The notes: generated by a model not told the origin, from the sequence alone. A DNA stretch of 64,000 nucleotides from Oceanospirillaceae bacterium (GCA_024234265.1 JACKOM010000014.1:1-64000), one strand, 5' to 3'; shown: positions 26,668 to 35,682, numbered from the stretch's first letter. A program made the numbers and translations.

Positions 26668-26743
26668 TGGTCCCCCCATCAGGACTTGAACCTGAATTTG
26701 ACGCTTAGGAGGCATCCGTTCTATCCAGTTGAACTATGGGGAG
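26668..26743 (-). tRNA. tRNA-Arg (anticodon CCT)
   Basis: A complete 76-nt cloverleaf on the minus strand. The acceptor stem is CTCCCCA/TGGGGGG with one G-T pair, the D stem GTTC/GAAC, the anticodon loop CTCCTAA giving CCT, the T arm TCAGG-TTCAAGT-CCTGA, and CCA is encoded. Its 3' end faces the Rhs island, the classic side for integration. Confidence 0.96.
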
Positions 26744-26846
26744 ATGCGCGGCATTCTACACACAAACCTTGCCCATGTCATGAACCTGAAACCGGAAAAG
26801 CAGGCTAAGCTGCTGATTATCTGGTCAATTTAAGAACAATAAGATT

Positions 26847-27809
26847 ATGTTGGATAGCAAGCCCCTGTTAATTGCCCGTGAGTTTCCTGCGATCCGTCGC
26901 CAGCGCCTTGAGATTTTGCAGGTGAATCTGGGGTATCGCTGTAATCTGAGTTGCACCCACTGCCATGTGAATGCCGGGCCGCGCCGTACTGAAATGATGG
27001 ATGCGCAGGGCATTGAGCTGGTGCTGCAGGCGATTAAACGTCTCGGCATTAAATCCCTGGATTTAACCGGTGGTGCCCCTGAGTTGCATCCGCAGTTCCG
27101 TTATCTGGTGGCTGAAGCGCGGGCCATGGGCTGTGAGGTGATCGACCGTTGCAACCTGACCATATTGCAGGAACCGGGGCAGGAAGATCTGGCTGAATTT
27201 CTCGCGCAGCAGGGGGTCACTGTGGTGGCGTCGATGCCATGTTATACGGCGGATAATGTCGATAAACAGCGTGGTAAAGGGGTTTTTGATGGCAGCATTG
27301 CGGCCTTAAAAGCACTTAATTTGCAGGGGTATGGTATGCCCGGCAGTGGTTTGCATCTCAATCTGGTTTACAACCCCGGCGGGGCTTTTTTACCGCCGTC
27401 CCAGCAAAAATTACAGGCCGATTATAAACAGCGTCTGCTGGATGACTGGGGTATTCATTTTAATGAGTTATTTACCATCACCAATATGCCGATTGCACGT
27501 TTTGGCAGCCAGTTGATAACCAAAGGTGAATTCACCCGTTACATGCAATTACTAATTGATAATTATCAGCCTCAAAATCTGCATACTGTGATGTGCCGAA
27601 ATACTATCAGTGTGGATTGGCAGGGGTATTTATACGATTGTGACTTTAATCAGATGTTAGAAATGGGCCTGCAAACTCCTGATGGTGAGCGCCGCCATTT
27701 ACGCGAATTAATCACAACCGATTTAAGTGGCGAGCCTATTATGGTGGCAGGCCATTGTTTTGGTTGTACGGCCGGGCAGGGCAGTAGCTGTGGTGGGGCA
27801 TTAGCTTAA
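26847..27809 (+). CDS. arsS: Radical SAM protein ArsS-like (arsenosugar biosynthesis)
   Basis: 320 residues. The radical-SAM cysteines are in CNLSCTHC near residue 33, followed by LTGGAPELHP. The C-terminal DUF3641-type region has conserved cysteines (MCRNTISVDWQGYLYDCDFN; HCFGCTAGQGSSCGG). The established ArsS role is adenosylation of dimethylarsinous acid toward arsenosugars. Its stop overlaps the start of a family-2 glycosyltransferase by one base, typical of this gene set. No arsM or arsR is visible, so the arsenic role remains inference. Confidence 0.85.
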   Translation: MLDSKPLLIAREFPAIRRQRLEILQVNLGYRCNLSCTHCHVNAGPRRTEMMDAQGIELVLQAIKRLGIKSLDLTGGAPELHPQFRYLVAEARAMGCEVIDRCNLTILQEPGQEDLAEFLAQQGVTVVASMPCYTADNVDKQRGKGVFDGSIAALKALNLQGYGMPGSGLHLNLVYNPGGAFLPPSQQKLQADYKQRLLDDWGIHFNELFTITNMPIARFGSQLITKGEFTRYMQLLIDNYQPQNLHTVMCRNTISVDWQGYLYDCDFNQMLEMGLQTPDGERRHLRELITTDLSGEPIMVAGHCFGCTAGQGSSCGGALA

Positions 27810-28495
27810 TGGGGCAGGCTTATAATCTCAGCATTATTGTGCCGGTATTAAATGAAGAGGCACAGGCTGAAACTCTGATTCGCCGTCTGCAGGTACTCGC
27901 TGAAGTAGTAAAAGAAATAATCATTGTCGATGGTGGCAGTACAGATAATACCCGGGCACTGCTTGCCGAACATTTTTGTGTGTTAGACAGTGCAGCCGGT
28001 CGTGCGCGGCAAATGAATACGGGTGCAGCACATGCCGGCGGCACCTGGTTATTCTTTTTACATGCTGATACCAGCCTGGGGTTGGAAAATATTCATTACG
28101 CAATCCGTGAAAGTGCGGCTGGCAGCTGGGGCCGGTTTGATGTGAGCCTTTCCGGACAGCGCCTTATGTTACGTATTATTGCCGCAATGATTAATCTGCG
28201 CTCTCGCCTTACCGGTATTGCCACAGGTGATCAATGCATATTTGTGCGCAAGAAATTATTCGATGAAGTGGGCGGGTTTAAGGATATTCCTCTGATGGAG
28301 GATGTGGAATTAAGCAAACGCCTGAAACGCTATGCTTCGCCCGTTTGCCTTGATTCAAAAGTGATTACATCTAGCCGGCGTTGGTTGAAATACGGTATCT
28401 GGCAAACAATTTTTCTGATGTGGAAATTACGGTTTTTATTCTGGTTAGGTAAAGACCCTGCCCAATTGCATGCCTTGTACTACCGCAAGGATTAA
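27809..28495 (+). CDS. Family 2 glycosyltransferase, rSAM/selenodomain-associated (TIGR04283 type)
   Basis: 228 residues. The GT-A fold is clear: SIIVPVLNEEAQAE at the N-terminus, IIVDGGSTDNT, the metal-binding FLHADTSL and GDQCIFVRK. Length and sequence match the short TIGR04283 transferases found next to ArsS-like radical SAM proteins. The ATG overlaps the arsS stop (TAATG). Donor and acceptor are unknown. It is convergent with ycgR, 7 bp apart. Confidence 0.82.
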   Translation: MGQAYNLSIIVPVLNEEAQAETLIRRLQVLAEVVKEIIIVDGGSTDNTRALLAEHFCVLDSAAGRARQMNTGAAHAGGTWLFFLHADTSLGLENIHYAIRESAAGSWGRFDVSLSGQRLMLRIIAAMINLRSRLTGIATGDQCIFVRKKLFDEVGGFKDIPLMEDVELSKRLKRYASPVCLDSKVITSSRRWLKYGIWQTIFLMWKLRFLFWLGKDPAQLHALYYRKD

Positions 28496-28502
28496 GGGGT
28501 CC

Positions 28503-29267
28503 CTAGTCGCCGGGTAACTGGCTGACTTCCTGTTTTTGTTTTTCCGCCTGGGCTTCTTCTTTGCGACGCTCTTCGTACTGCAGCTGGTTAACCAGTTTTT
28601 CGACGTAACGTTGTTTCATGCCGGAGAGAGTCTGGAATGAAAAACCGCAGAAGGTGAGATCTTTTTCGTCATTAAACACCGCATGGCGTGCATCTATGCC
28701 GCAGTCCATGGATTCGTTGCCGACATGCAGTGTGCTTTCATCAAAGTTTTTAATACGCATTAAATCCCAGCTGGTATTGCCTTTGAAATAGGCTTTAAAA
28801 CCCGAGGCCGAAATATCCTGCAGGCGGCCCTTCAGGACCAGTTCGTCCTGGGATGAGCGTAATACAATTAACACCTGATAGGTGCGGGGGATCATGGCGC
28901 GGTAAGCGTTACGCCGTTGCAGATACAGCATGCTTGCCGGGAATGCGGAAATATATTCACCGGTTTCCTGTTTGTATTTCAGGCGTTCACCCAGGGTGAA
29001 CTTCACGGTAATGCCACGGAAATCCGCTTCCACAATAAAACGTTTGCCCTGGCGGATATATTCGTTGCCCACATCGGGGATCAATTTATCGAAGGCAAAG
29101 GCCTGATTTTTTAAGTCGACTTTTGTGACGGCCGAGTGGAATTTTTCATTACTGCCTTCGAACTGAATTTTGACGTTCTGGGCATAACGAATTAAGCGTT
29201 GAATCGCACGGTAAATTTCTTCCGGGCGAGTGAGTTGATTCTTATCCTCGGTTTTTCCGGCTTCCAT
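28503..29267 (-). CDS. ycgR: Flagellar brake c-di-GMP receptor YcgR/FlgZ
   Basis: 254 residues with an N-terminal YcgR domain (about 15-115) and a C-terminal PilZ domain. The c-di-GMP motifs are intact: RRNAYR near residue 118 and DISASG near residue 150. The tail is charged and Glu/Lys/Gln-rich. In this family c-di-GMP binding slows the flagellar motor. It follows flgM and flgN on the same strand, as flgZ does in pseudomonads, and would read out the HD-GYP and GGDEF-EAL enzymes in this window. Confidence 0.88.
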   Translation of the reverse strand: MEAGKTEDKNQLTRPEEIYRAIQRLIRYAQNVKIQFEGSNEKFHSAVTKVDLKNQAFAFDKLIPDVGNEYIRQGKRFIVEADFRGITVKFTLGERLKYKQETGEYISAFPASMLYLQRRNAYRAMIPRTYQVLIVLRSSQDELVLKGRLQDISASGFKAYFKGNTSWDLMRIKNFDESTLHVGNESMDCGIDARHAVFNDEKDLTFCGFSFQTLSGMKQRYVEKLVNQLQYEERRKEEAQAEKQKQEVSQLPGD

Positions 29268-29289
29268 GTCTCACCTTGATTGAGCAACT

Positions 29290-29775
29290 TCAGACTTTGC
29301 CGATCGGGTGTTTATCGCTGTGCGCCTGCGCAGCCCCTGCCTGATTGTATAAGTTTGGTTGATTTATCTGCCCGCGCAAGATTTTCAGCATAGCCTGGGT
29401 GCGGGCGCGGGACTGGTGAATAATTTGCCCGTTTTGCTGGTTGTTTTGCTGCAGGGTTTCAAAACTGCTTTTCAGGGTTTGCCATTGTGTGTTGAGGGAC
29501 ACACGTGCCTGATGGGGAAGGGTTGCCAAAATGGCCTGAAAACCATGTTCTGATACATCAATGGCTTGCGAAGCGAGAAAGGTCAGCCGTTGTTGCACTG
29601 TGTCATGGAGCGTTTGCAGGGCGAGTTTTTTTGCTTGCGCAGTGCTGCGCAGCTCTTCCAGATTGCGTTGGCTTAACGCCTGGCTTTCCGCATTCAGCAC
29701 ATCACTGAGCCGGTTAATGGCATCCTGTTCGGCGGCCAGTATGCTGCTCAGTTGCTGTACAACGGAAATGTCCAT
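29290..29775 (-). CDS. flgN: Flagellar export chaperone FlgN
   Basis: 161 residues, almost entirely helical and Gln-rich, with the FlgN family layout (long N-terminal helix with AEQDAINRLSDVLNAE). FlgN guards the hook-associated proteins FlgK and FlgL before export. GGAG lies 6 nt before the ATG. It lies between flgM and ycgR, its normal neighbours. Confidence 0.85.
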   Translation of the reverse strand: MDISVVQQLSSILAAEQDAINRLSDVLNAESQALSQRNLEELRSTAQAKKLALQTLHDTVQQRLTFLASQAIDVSEHGFQAILATLPHQARVSLNTQWQTLKSSFETLQQNNQQNGQIIHQSRARTQAMLKILRGQINQPNLYNQAGAAQAHSDKHPIGKV

Positions 29776-29787
29776 TTAAAACTCCGC

Positions 29788-30090
29788 TTAGTTGAGGAAG
29801 CCCTCAAACTTCATCATTTTGCCTGCCAATCGATTGTAGTCGATTTTGTATTCATTGTTGGCCAGGGCATTTTTTATACGATCAATGGCGGCATCGTCGA
29901 TATCCGGCATTTTGGAGACTTCGGCCTCAATCTGCTGGATAGACTTACTTTGTGCGCTGAGTTTGACTTCAGGGCTGCTTTTGTCCACAGCTACATTTTG
30001 TGTGCTGCTGTCTTTACCCGGTGCGACAGGTTTACTTTCCCGGGTTCGGCCACCGCCGCCCACACCACCTGTGAGTTTATCTATGTTCAT
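29788..30090 (-). CDS. flgM: Anti-sigma-28 factor FlgM
   Basis: 100 residues with the C-terminal sigma-binding region (IDRIKNALANNEYKIDYNRLAGKM) and a disordered Gly/Ser/Lys-rich N-terminus. FlgM holds FliA inactive until it is exported through the finished hook. A near-consensus sigma-28 promoter lies 41-67 bp upstream, giving the expected autoregulatory loop. flgN follows 12 bp downstream. Confidence 0.9.
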   Translation of the reverse strand: MNIDKLTGGVGGGGRTRESKPVAPGKDSSTQNVAVDKSSPEVKLSAQSKSIQQIEAEVSKMPDIDDAAIDRIKNALANNEYKIDYNRLAGKMMKFEGFLN

Positions 30091-30130
30091 AAGGACCTCG
30101 CTTCATGCCTTTTACACTTTCTCACCCATC

Positions 30131-30157
30131 TTATCGGCGCCTTTAGGGGGAACTTTA
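30131..30157 (-). promoter_or_regulatory. Sigma-28 (FliA) promoter of flgM
   Basis: On the minus strand TAAAGTTC, 11 nt, then GCCGATAA. This equals the FliA consensus TAAAGTTT-N11-GCCGATAA except at one base. It lies between flgA and flgM and points at flgM. Confidence 0.85.
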
Positions 30158-30175
30158 GGGTTTTTGTAAAAATTT

Positions 30176-30880
30176 TTAATCAACCCGTACAACCCCTGCT
30201 TCCACCACCCGGGCACTGATTGTGCGCTGGCTTTGGTTGTTGACTACGCGTATTTGCTCGCCTGCGCGGCCGTCACTTAAGGCTTCCCCCATCATGCGTA
30301 CACTCAGGCCGCCTTTTTCGACTGTGATGGCGACTGCATCGCCGCGGCGCACCAGTATGGCCGGCACTATATGGTAACGGGTGAGCTGGGTGCGAGCGGC
30401 GAGGGGGCGTTTGGCCTGTTGCCCGAAGAGATCGCTGATGTGCAAAAAGTACCCCTGATTCAGGGTGCCCAGCGGCATGTTCTGGTAGGTCAGATCTTCA
30501 CTTTTGAACACTGCATCCCGTGTTATGGCCCGTGAAGTAATAACCACCGGGGCAAGAATATCCAGGTTCACCGGCAGCAGAATGGCCCATTGTTCGCCCT
30601 GGGAGCAGCTCACTTTTATATGGGCGCGGCCGAGGCTGACCTGGCTTGGCAATTCCACCTGGGGAGTAACCGGGCAGGGGCGGAAATTGAGGCGCTCGTC
30701 AGGTTGAGTGATATCGACAATGGCTTCGTATTCTTCGAGTTGCAGCTGGCTGGCAATATTTTGCAGCTCTGCGCGCAGCAGCCCTTCTGTGGTGCCTGTA
30801 GCCTGCTGTTGCCAGGTTTGACCAGCAATGGCAGGGGTTATAAAGCCCAGGAATAACAAGCCGGTAAATAGTCTGTGCAT
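30176..30880 (-). CDS. flgA: Flagellar P-ring chaperone FlgA
   Basis: 234 residues from the ATG at 30880, with signal peptide MHRLFTGLLFLGFITPAIAG. The C-terminal SAF-type region (APVVITSRAITRDAVFKSEDL onward) and the terminal ISARVVEAGVVRV are typical. FlgA helps FlgI assemble the P ring in the periplasm. Longer upstream readings lack a signal peptide at the start and are rejected. A sigma-54-type promoter lies upstream. It is divergent from cheV. Confidence 0.9.
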   Translation of the reverse strand: MHRLFTGLLFLGFITPAIAGQTWQQQATGTTEGLLRAELQNIASQLQLEEYEAIVDITQPDERLNFRPCPVTPQVELPSQVSLGRAHIKVSCSQGEQWAILLPVNLDILAPVVITSRAITRDAVFKSEDLTYQNMPLGTLNQGYFLHISDLFGQQAKRPLAARTQLTRYHIVPAILVRRGDAVAITVEKGGLSVRMMGEALSDGRAGEQIRVVNNQSQRTISARVVEAGVVRVD

Positions 30881-30961
30881 CTTTTGAAAATGGCCTATTC
30901 TCAATATCAGGTCCGTGCATAGGTGACAGTTATCTGTCGTATGCCTTGTAAAAGGCAAAGC

Positions 30962-30977
30962 TGCAAAGCTTGTGCCG
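30962..30977 (-). promoter_or_regulatory. Candidate sigma-54 promoter of flgA
   Basis: Minus-strand CGGCACA-AGCT-TTGCA matches the -24/-12 consensus TGGCACG-N4-TTGCA in 10 of 12 positions, including the essential GG and GC spaced correctly. It sits about 80 bp before the flgA start. Middle flagellar genes in pseudomonads and vibrios use RpoN. Confidence 0.6.
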
Positions 30978-31007
30978 TGCCCACTAGCCAACACATGGAG
31001 TAGGCCT

Positions 31008-31943
31008 ATGGCCGGGGTTTTAGACACAGTAAATCAGCGCACGCAGTTGGTGGGTGAAAACCGGCTTGAACTGCTGTTATTCCGCCTTGCCGGGCCGCAG
31101 ATTTATGGCATCAACGTATTTAAGGTCAAGGAAGTGCTGCAGTGCCCTGCACTGACGGTTTTACCCCGCAGCCACCGGGTTGTGCGCGGGGTGGCCCACA
31201 TACGTTCCGGCACTATCCCGATTATGGACATGGGCCTTGCCACAGGTAATTCGCCCGTAGGGAATCCAAAAGATTGTTTTGTGATCATTACGGAATACAA
31301 CGTCAGTACCCAGGGGTTTCTGGTGAGTGGCGTGGAACGTATTGTGAACATGAACTGGGAAGAAATTCACCCACCACCAAAGGGCACCGGCCGTGAGCAT
31401 TACCTGACAGCGGTCACTGAGGTGGAAGGCAAGCTGGTTGAAATTATCGACGTGGAAAAAATACTCGCGGAAGTGTCTCCGCAGGTTGAAGAAATTTCCG
31501 CCGAGGTTATCAGCCATAACCAGCAGGAAAAAGCCCAAACCAAACAAGTGCTGATTGCGGACGATTCGAAAATTGCCCGTAAGCAGGTGACTAAATGTCT
31601 GGAATCCCTCGGCGTGCAGGTGGTTGCCATGCATGACGGGCATCAGGCTCTGATGCATCTGAAAGAAATAGCGGCGAGTGGTGAAAAAGTGACGGATCGC
31701 TACATGATGATGATTTCAGATATCGAAATGCCGGAAATGGATGGTTACACACTCACAACCGAGGTGCGTGCTGATCCACGTATGTCAGACCTTTTCATCG
31801 TGTTACATACATCCTTAAGTGGTGTATTTAACAAAGCCATGGTGGAAAAAGTCGGGGCGAATGATTTCATTGCGAAATTTAACCCTGATGTGCTGGCAGC
31901 AAAGGTCATTGAGCGTATCAATGCCACGGACGCAGGCAGTTAA
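31008..31943 (+). CDS. cheV: Chemotaxis coupling protein CheV
   Basis: 311 residues: a CheW-like domain (about 18-160) that couples receptors to CheA and a C-terminal receiver (about 180-305) with phospho-acceptor Asp in MMISDIEMPEMDG. Start is the ATG at 31008, with GGAG 7 nt upstream. cheR follows after 9 bp. The order flgA / cheV-cheR is that of pseudomonads. Confidence 0.92.
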   Translation: MAGVLDTVNQRTQLVGENRLELLLFRLAGPQIYGINVFKVKEVLQCPALTVLPRSHRVVRGVAHIRSGTIPIMDMGLATGNSPVGNPKDCFVIITEYNVSTQGFLVSGVERIVNMNWEEIHPPPKGTGREHYLTAVTEVEGKLVEIIDVEKILAEVSPQVEEISAEVISHNQQEKAQTKQVLIADDSKIARKQVTKCLESLGVQVVAMHDGHQALMHLKEIAASGEKVTDRYMMMISDIEMPEMDGYTLTTEVRADPRMSDLFIVLHTSLSGVFNKAMVEKVGANDFIAKFNPDVLAAKVIERINATDAGS

Positions 31944-31952
31944 GGGCGCTTT

Positions 31953-32777
31953 ATGACTGCAAATCTGGGTAACCGTCAGGATTTTGATTGTTTCCGGACA
32001 TACCTTGAGCGCGTGTGCGGTATTTTGCTGGGGGATAATAAGGAATATCTCGTCAGCAGCCGCCTGCGCACCATCATGGAAGAGCAGAGCCTCACAAATC
32101 TTACCCAGCTGGTGGAGCGTATTGAACGCAACACCCAGCTGCGTGAGAAAGTAGTGGATGCCATGACCACCAACGAAACCCTGTGGTTTCGTGATTCCCA
32201 TCCGTTCCGTATTTTGCGTGAGCAGTTATTACCTGAACTCAGTAAAGAAAAACGCCCGATCGATATCTGGTGCGCGGCGTCTTCCACCGGGCAGGAACCC
32301 TATTCCATCAGTATTGAACTTGAAGAATATAAACGGCGTAATCCCGGCGCTTTAATGGGCGAGCGTATTATCGCAACGGATATTTCCCCGACGGCACTGG
32401 AAATTGCGCGCCGTGCTGAATATGAAAAACTGGTGTTAAGCCGTGGTATGACAGATGAATATCTGAAACGCTATTTCAAAGAAGTGCAGGAAGGGCGCTG
32501 GAAATTAAACCCTGAAATTACCAGTCGTGTGCAATACCGTTCGTTAAACCTGCTCAATACTTATTCTATGTTAGGGCGTTTTGATGTGGTGTTTTGCCGT
32601 AATGTGCTGATTTATTTTTCCTCCGATCTGAAAACCGACATTCTGCGCCGTATCCATAGTGTGCTGAAACCCGGTGGTTATTTGTTTCTGGGGGCTTCGG
32701 AGTCCCTCACTGGTTTGTCGGATTTATATGAAATGCGCCAATGCAGCCCAGGTATTATCTATCACCGTAAGGGCTGA
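31953..32777 (+). CDS. cheR: Chemotaxis receptor methyltransferase CheR
   Basis: 274 residues. An N-terminal helical domain is followed by the SAM-dependent methyltransferase domain with TTNETLWFRDSHPF, IWCAASSTGQEPYS (motif I) and CRNVLIYF. It methylates glutamates of chemoreceptors for adaptation. An AAGGG ribosome site precedes the ATG, and it is co-transcribed with cheV. Confidence 0.93.
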   Translation: MTANLGNRQDFDCFRTYLERVCGILLGDNKEYLVSSRLRTIMEEQSLTNLTQLVERIERNTQLREKVVDAMTTNETLWFRDSHPFRILREQLLPELSKEKRPIDIWCAASSTGQEPYSISIELEEYKRRNPGALMGERIIATDISPTALEIARRAEYEKLVLSRGMTDEYLKRYFKEVQEGRWKLNPEITSRVQYRSLNLLNTYSMLGRFDVVFCRNVLIYFSSDLKTDILRRIHSVLKPGGYLFLGASESLTGLSDLYEMRQCSPGIIYHRKG

Positions 32778-32910
32778 TCTGCCCCTTGCAACGCATTGTT
32801 CCATATCTTCCATAAGCCCCCGTAAGCCCCGTCATATCTGCTTTGCAGCCTGCTGATCCTGTTTTTTGCCCGAATAGTCACAAAAAAGCACTTGGTTTCT
32901 TATTTGTATG

Positions 32911-32936
32911 CAATTAGATTGCATGCAATCTAATTG
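32911..32936. promoter_or_regulatory. Perfect 26-bp palindrome upstream of ohr (OhrR-type operator)
   Basis: The half-site CAATTAGATTGCA is repeated exactly in inverted form with no spacer. It lies 17 bp before the ohr start. MarR-family OhrR repressors bind AT-rich palindromes with CAATT halves in ohr promoters, which this resembles. No ohrR gene is adjacent. Confidence 0.7.
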
Positions 32937-32953
32937 AGAGCAGAGGAAAGAAA

Positions 32954-33382
32954 ATGAACATTATTTACCGTACCGCCGCCAACGCAAAAGCCGGACGCAA
33001 TGGGCAAGTCAGTACAGAAGACGGTTTACTCAGCCTGAATCTCAGTTATCCCAAAGAGCTGGGTGGCTCAGGGGCGGCCAATAATCCGGAACAATTATTT
33101 GCCGCAGGTTATGCTGCCTGTTTTTCCAATGCCGTGCTGCATGTGGCCCGTGAACTGAAAATTAAACTCGAAAGTGCCCCGGTGCGCGCCGAGGTTGGTA
33201 TAGGTGCCAGGGCTGACGGGGGCTTTGCCCTGAGTGTGCAACTGGATGTGAGTTTGGATATGGAACAGGGCGCGGCACAGACATTAGTGGCTGCCGCCCA
33301 TAAAGTTTGCCCTTATTCCCATGCGGTGCGCGGAAATATAACGCTCACTCTGCGGGTTAATGGTGAGGTTTTATCAGCCTGA
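32954..33382 (+). CDS. ohr: Organic hydroperoxide resistance protein Ohr
   Basis: 142 residues of the Ohr/OsmC family. It reduces organic and fatty-acid hydroperoxides using the catalytic pair C56 (YAACFSNA) and C119 (KVCPYSHAVRGN). Glu46 in NPEQLF is also conserved. GAGGAAAG lies upstream of the ATG. A 26-bp palindrome probably serves as the peroxide-responsive operator. A terminator follows, so the gene is monocistronic. Confidence 0.94.
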   Translation: MNIIYRTAANAKAGRNGQVSTEDGLLSLNLSYPKELGGSGAANNPEQLFAAGYAACFSNAVLHVARELKIKLESAPVRAEVGIGARADGGFALSVQLDVSLDMEQGAAQTLVAAAHKVCPYSHAVRGNITLTLRVNGEVLSA

Positions 33383-33392
33383 TATCTAAAGG

Positions 33393-33425
33393 AATATAAC
33401 CGGTCTGCGTGGCCGGTTATATTTT
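33393..33425 (+). terminator. Rho-independent terminator of ohr
   Basis: An 11-bp perfect stem (AATATAACCGG / CCGGTTATATT) with a 9-nt loop, followed by TT, 10 bp after the ohr stop. Confidence 0.8.
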
Positions 33426-33519
33426 ATGTGTTTTGCTCATCCAACAGGCGATGCGTACGTATACAGCATCTGTTATCTTGCTTGCACAATAAAAAACTCC
33501 GTTGCCAACTGGATTCACC

Positions 33520-35673
33520 ATGAAAAAATTCCCCATTATTGCATTGCTAATTCTGCTGGTGGCTGCCTTTTTTGGTTTTGGATTAAATGATTACCTCACT
33601 TTGCAGGGCATCAAAAACAGCCAGGCGCAAATCAGCGGTTTATTGGCTGAGCACCCAGTGGTGATCGGCCTTGTATTTATGCTGGCTTATATCAGCGTCA
33701 CTGCCTTGTCGTTACCGGGTGCGGCAGTGATGACATTAGCCGCCGGGGCTTTTTTTGGTTTAGGTTGGGGCACGCTGATTGTCTCGTTTGCTTCGAGCAT
33801 AGGTGCAACCCTGGCATTTATTGCCGCCCGTTATTTTTTGCGTGACAGTGTGCAAAAACGTTTTGCGCAGCGCCTTTCTGCCATCAATACCGGGGTTGAA
33901 AACGAAGGTGCATTTTATTTATTTACCCTGCGTCTGGTGCCGCTGTTTCCGTTTTTTATGATTAACCTGCTGATGGGCCTGACCGCCATGCGCACCTGGA
34001 CATTCTATTGGGTGAGTCAGCTGGGCATGCTGGCCGGTACCATTGTGTATGTGAATGCGGGTACCCAGCTTGCGAATATCAGCAGTTTATCTGGTATTTT
34101 ATCCCTGCCTTTGCTGCTCTCATTTGCCTTATTAGGCATATTTCCCCTGCTGGCAAAAAGGATCATCAGTATTTTTCAGAAACAACGCATTTATAAAGGC
34201 TTTAAAAAACCACGCCGTTTTGAGCGTAATTTAATTGTGATCGGCGCCGGTGCTGCGGGTTTGGTAAGTGCCTATATTGCCGCTGCTGTGAAAGCCAAAG
34301 TGACTTTAATTGAAGCCCATAAAATGGGTGGTGATTGTTTAAATTATGGCTGTGTGCCCAGTAAGGCCCTGATTAAAAGCGCTAAAGTGGCGAATCTGCA
34401 ACGTAGAGCCGATATTTATGGTTTAACGCCATGCGAGCCGCAATTCAATTTTAAAGCTGTGATGCAACGTGTGCAGGATATTATCAAAAAAATCGAGCCC
34501 CACGACAGCATTGAACGTTATACCGGTCTGGGTGTGGATGTGGTGCAGGGATATGCAAAAATTATCAACCCCTGGACAGTGCAAATCAGCGCAGCGGATG
34601 GCACTCAGCGTGAATTAACCAGCCGCGCCATTATTATTGCCGCAGGTGCCGCGCCAATCGTGCCGGATATTCCGGGTTTAGCGCAAGTGGGTTATTACAC
34701 CAGTGATACCTTGTGGGAATCGTTTGCGCAGATGGATGAAGTGCCACGGCGCATTGTGCTGTTGGGTGGCGGCCCCATAGGTTGCGAGTTAGCACAATGT
34801 TTTGCCCGTTTAGGTGCTGATGTCACCCTGGTGGAACGTAATGGCCGTGTATTACCCCGAGAAGATCAGGATGTCAGTGAATTTGCTGCGCAGAAATTAC
34901 AGGCCGATGGCGTCACTTTATTATGTGAGCATGCTGCAGTGGCCTGTGAAATAACCGACGGGCAAAAAATTTTACGTTTATCAGCGGCGGGTGCTGAAAC
35001 ACGCATCCCCTTTGATGCGATTATTTGCGCGGTAGGGCGCAGGGCCCGGCTCACGGGTTATGGCCTTGAGGAATTAGGCATCGAAACCCAGCGCACTGTT
35101 AATACCAATGAATATCTGCAAACCCTGTATCCGAATATTTATGCTGCCGGGGACGTAGCCGGCCCCTATCAGTTCACCCATGTGGCATCCCATCAGGCCT
35201 GGTACGCGGCGGTGAATGCATTGTTTGGTGGTTTTAAAAAATTTAAAGCCGATTACCGTGTAATTCCGCGCACAACCTTTATCGACCCTGAAATTGCACG
35301 GGTAGGTTTAAATGAGCAGGAAGCCCGCGAGCAAGGCATTGCGTTTGAAATTACCCGCTTTGGCATTGATGATCTTGACCGGGCCATTGCCGATTCCCAG
35401 GCGGAAGGTTTTATTAAAGTTTTAACTGTGCCGGGTAAAGATAAAATCCTCGGTGTCACCATTGCTGCAGCCAATGCCGGTGAATTACTCGCGGAATATG
35501 TGCTCGCCATGAAATATAACCTTGGCCTGAATAAAATACTCGGTACTATCCATGCTTATCCCACCATGGCTGAGGCGAATAAATATGTTGCCGGTGAATG
35601 GAAGCGTGCCCACGCGCCGCAGCAAGTGTTGCAATGGCTGGCCCGTTACCATCGCTGGCAGCGGGGCGAATAA
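33520..35673 (+). CDS. VTT (TVP38/DedA-like) membrane domain fused to a FAD/NAD(P) disulfide oxidoreductase
   Basis: 717 residues from the ATG at 33520. Residues 1-215 form a VTT-type membrane domain with about six hydrophobic helices and the motif FRLVPLFPF-like LRLVPLFPFFMINLLMG. Residues 236-717 are a class I disulfide reductase like mercuric reductase or lipoamide dehydrogenase: FAD site VIGAGAAGLVSA, redox pair C273/C278 in GGDCLNYGCVPSK, NAD site GGGPIGCELAQ, and the C-terminal HAYPTMAEA motif. No HMA domain and no C-terminal vicinal Cys pair, so it is not a true MerA. It is followed by a TIGR04282-type transferase, the usual company of ArsS. Confidence 0.88.
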   Translation: MKKFPIIALLILLVAAFFGFGLNDYLTLQGIKNSQAQISGLLAEHPVVIGLVFMLAYISVTALSLPGAAVMTLAAGAFFGLGWGTLIVSFASSIGATLAFIAARYFLRDSVQKRFAQRLSAINTGVENEGAFYLFTLRLVPLFPFFMINLLMGLTAMRTWTFYWVSQLGMLAGTIVYVNAGTQLANISSLSGILSLPLLLSFALLGIFPLLAKRIISIFQKQRIYKGFKKPRRFERNLIVIGAGAAGLVSAYIAAAVKAKVTLIEAHKMGGDCLNYGCVPSKALIKSAKVANLQRRADIYGLTPCEPQFNFKAVMQRVQDIIKKIEPHDSIERYTGLGVDVVQGYAKIINPWTVQISAADGTQRELTSRAIIIAAGAAPIVPDIPGLAQVGYYTSDTLWESFAQMDEVPRRIVLLGGGPIGCELAQCFARLGADVTLVERNGRVLPREDQDVSEFAAQKLQADGVTLLCEHAAVACEITDGQKILRLSAAGAETRIPFDAIICAVGRRARLTGYGLEELGIETQRTVNTNEYLQTLYPNIYAAGDVAGPYQFTHVASHQAWYAAVNALFGGFKKFKADYRVIPRTTFIDPEIARVGLNEQEAREQGIAFEITRFGIDDLDRAIADSQAEGFIKVLTVPGKDKILGVTIAAANAGELLAEYVLAMKYNLGLNKILGTIHAYPTMAEANKYVAGEWKRAHAPQQVLQWLARYHRWQRGE

Positions 35674-35682
35674 ATTTAATAA

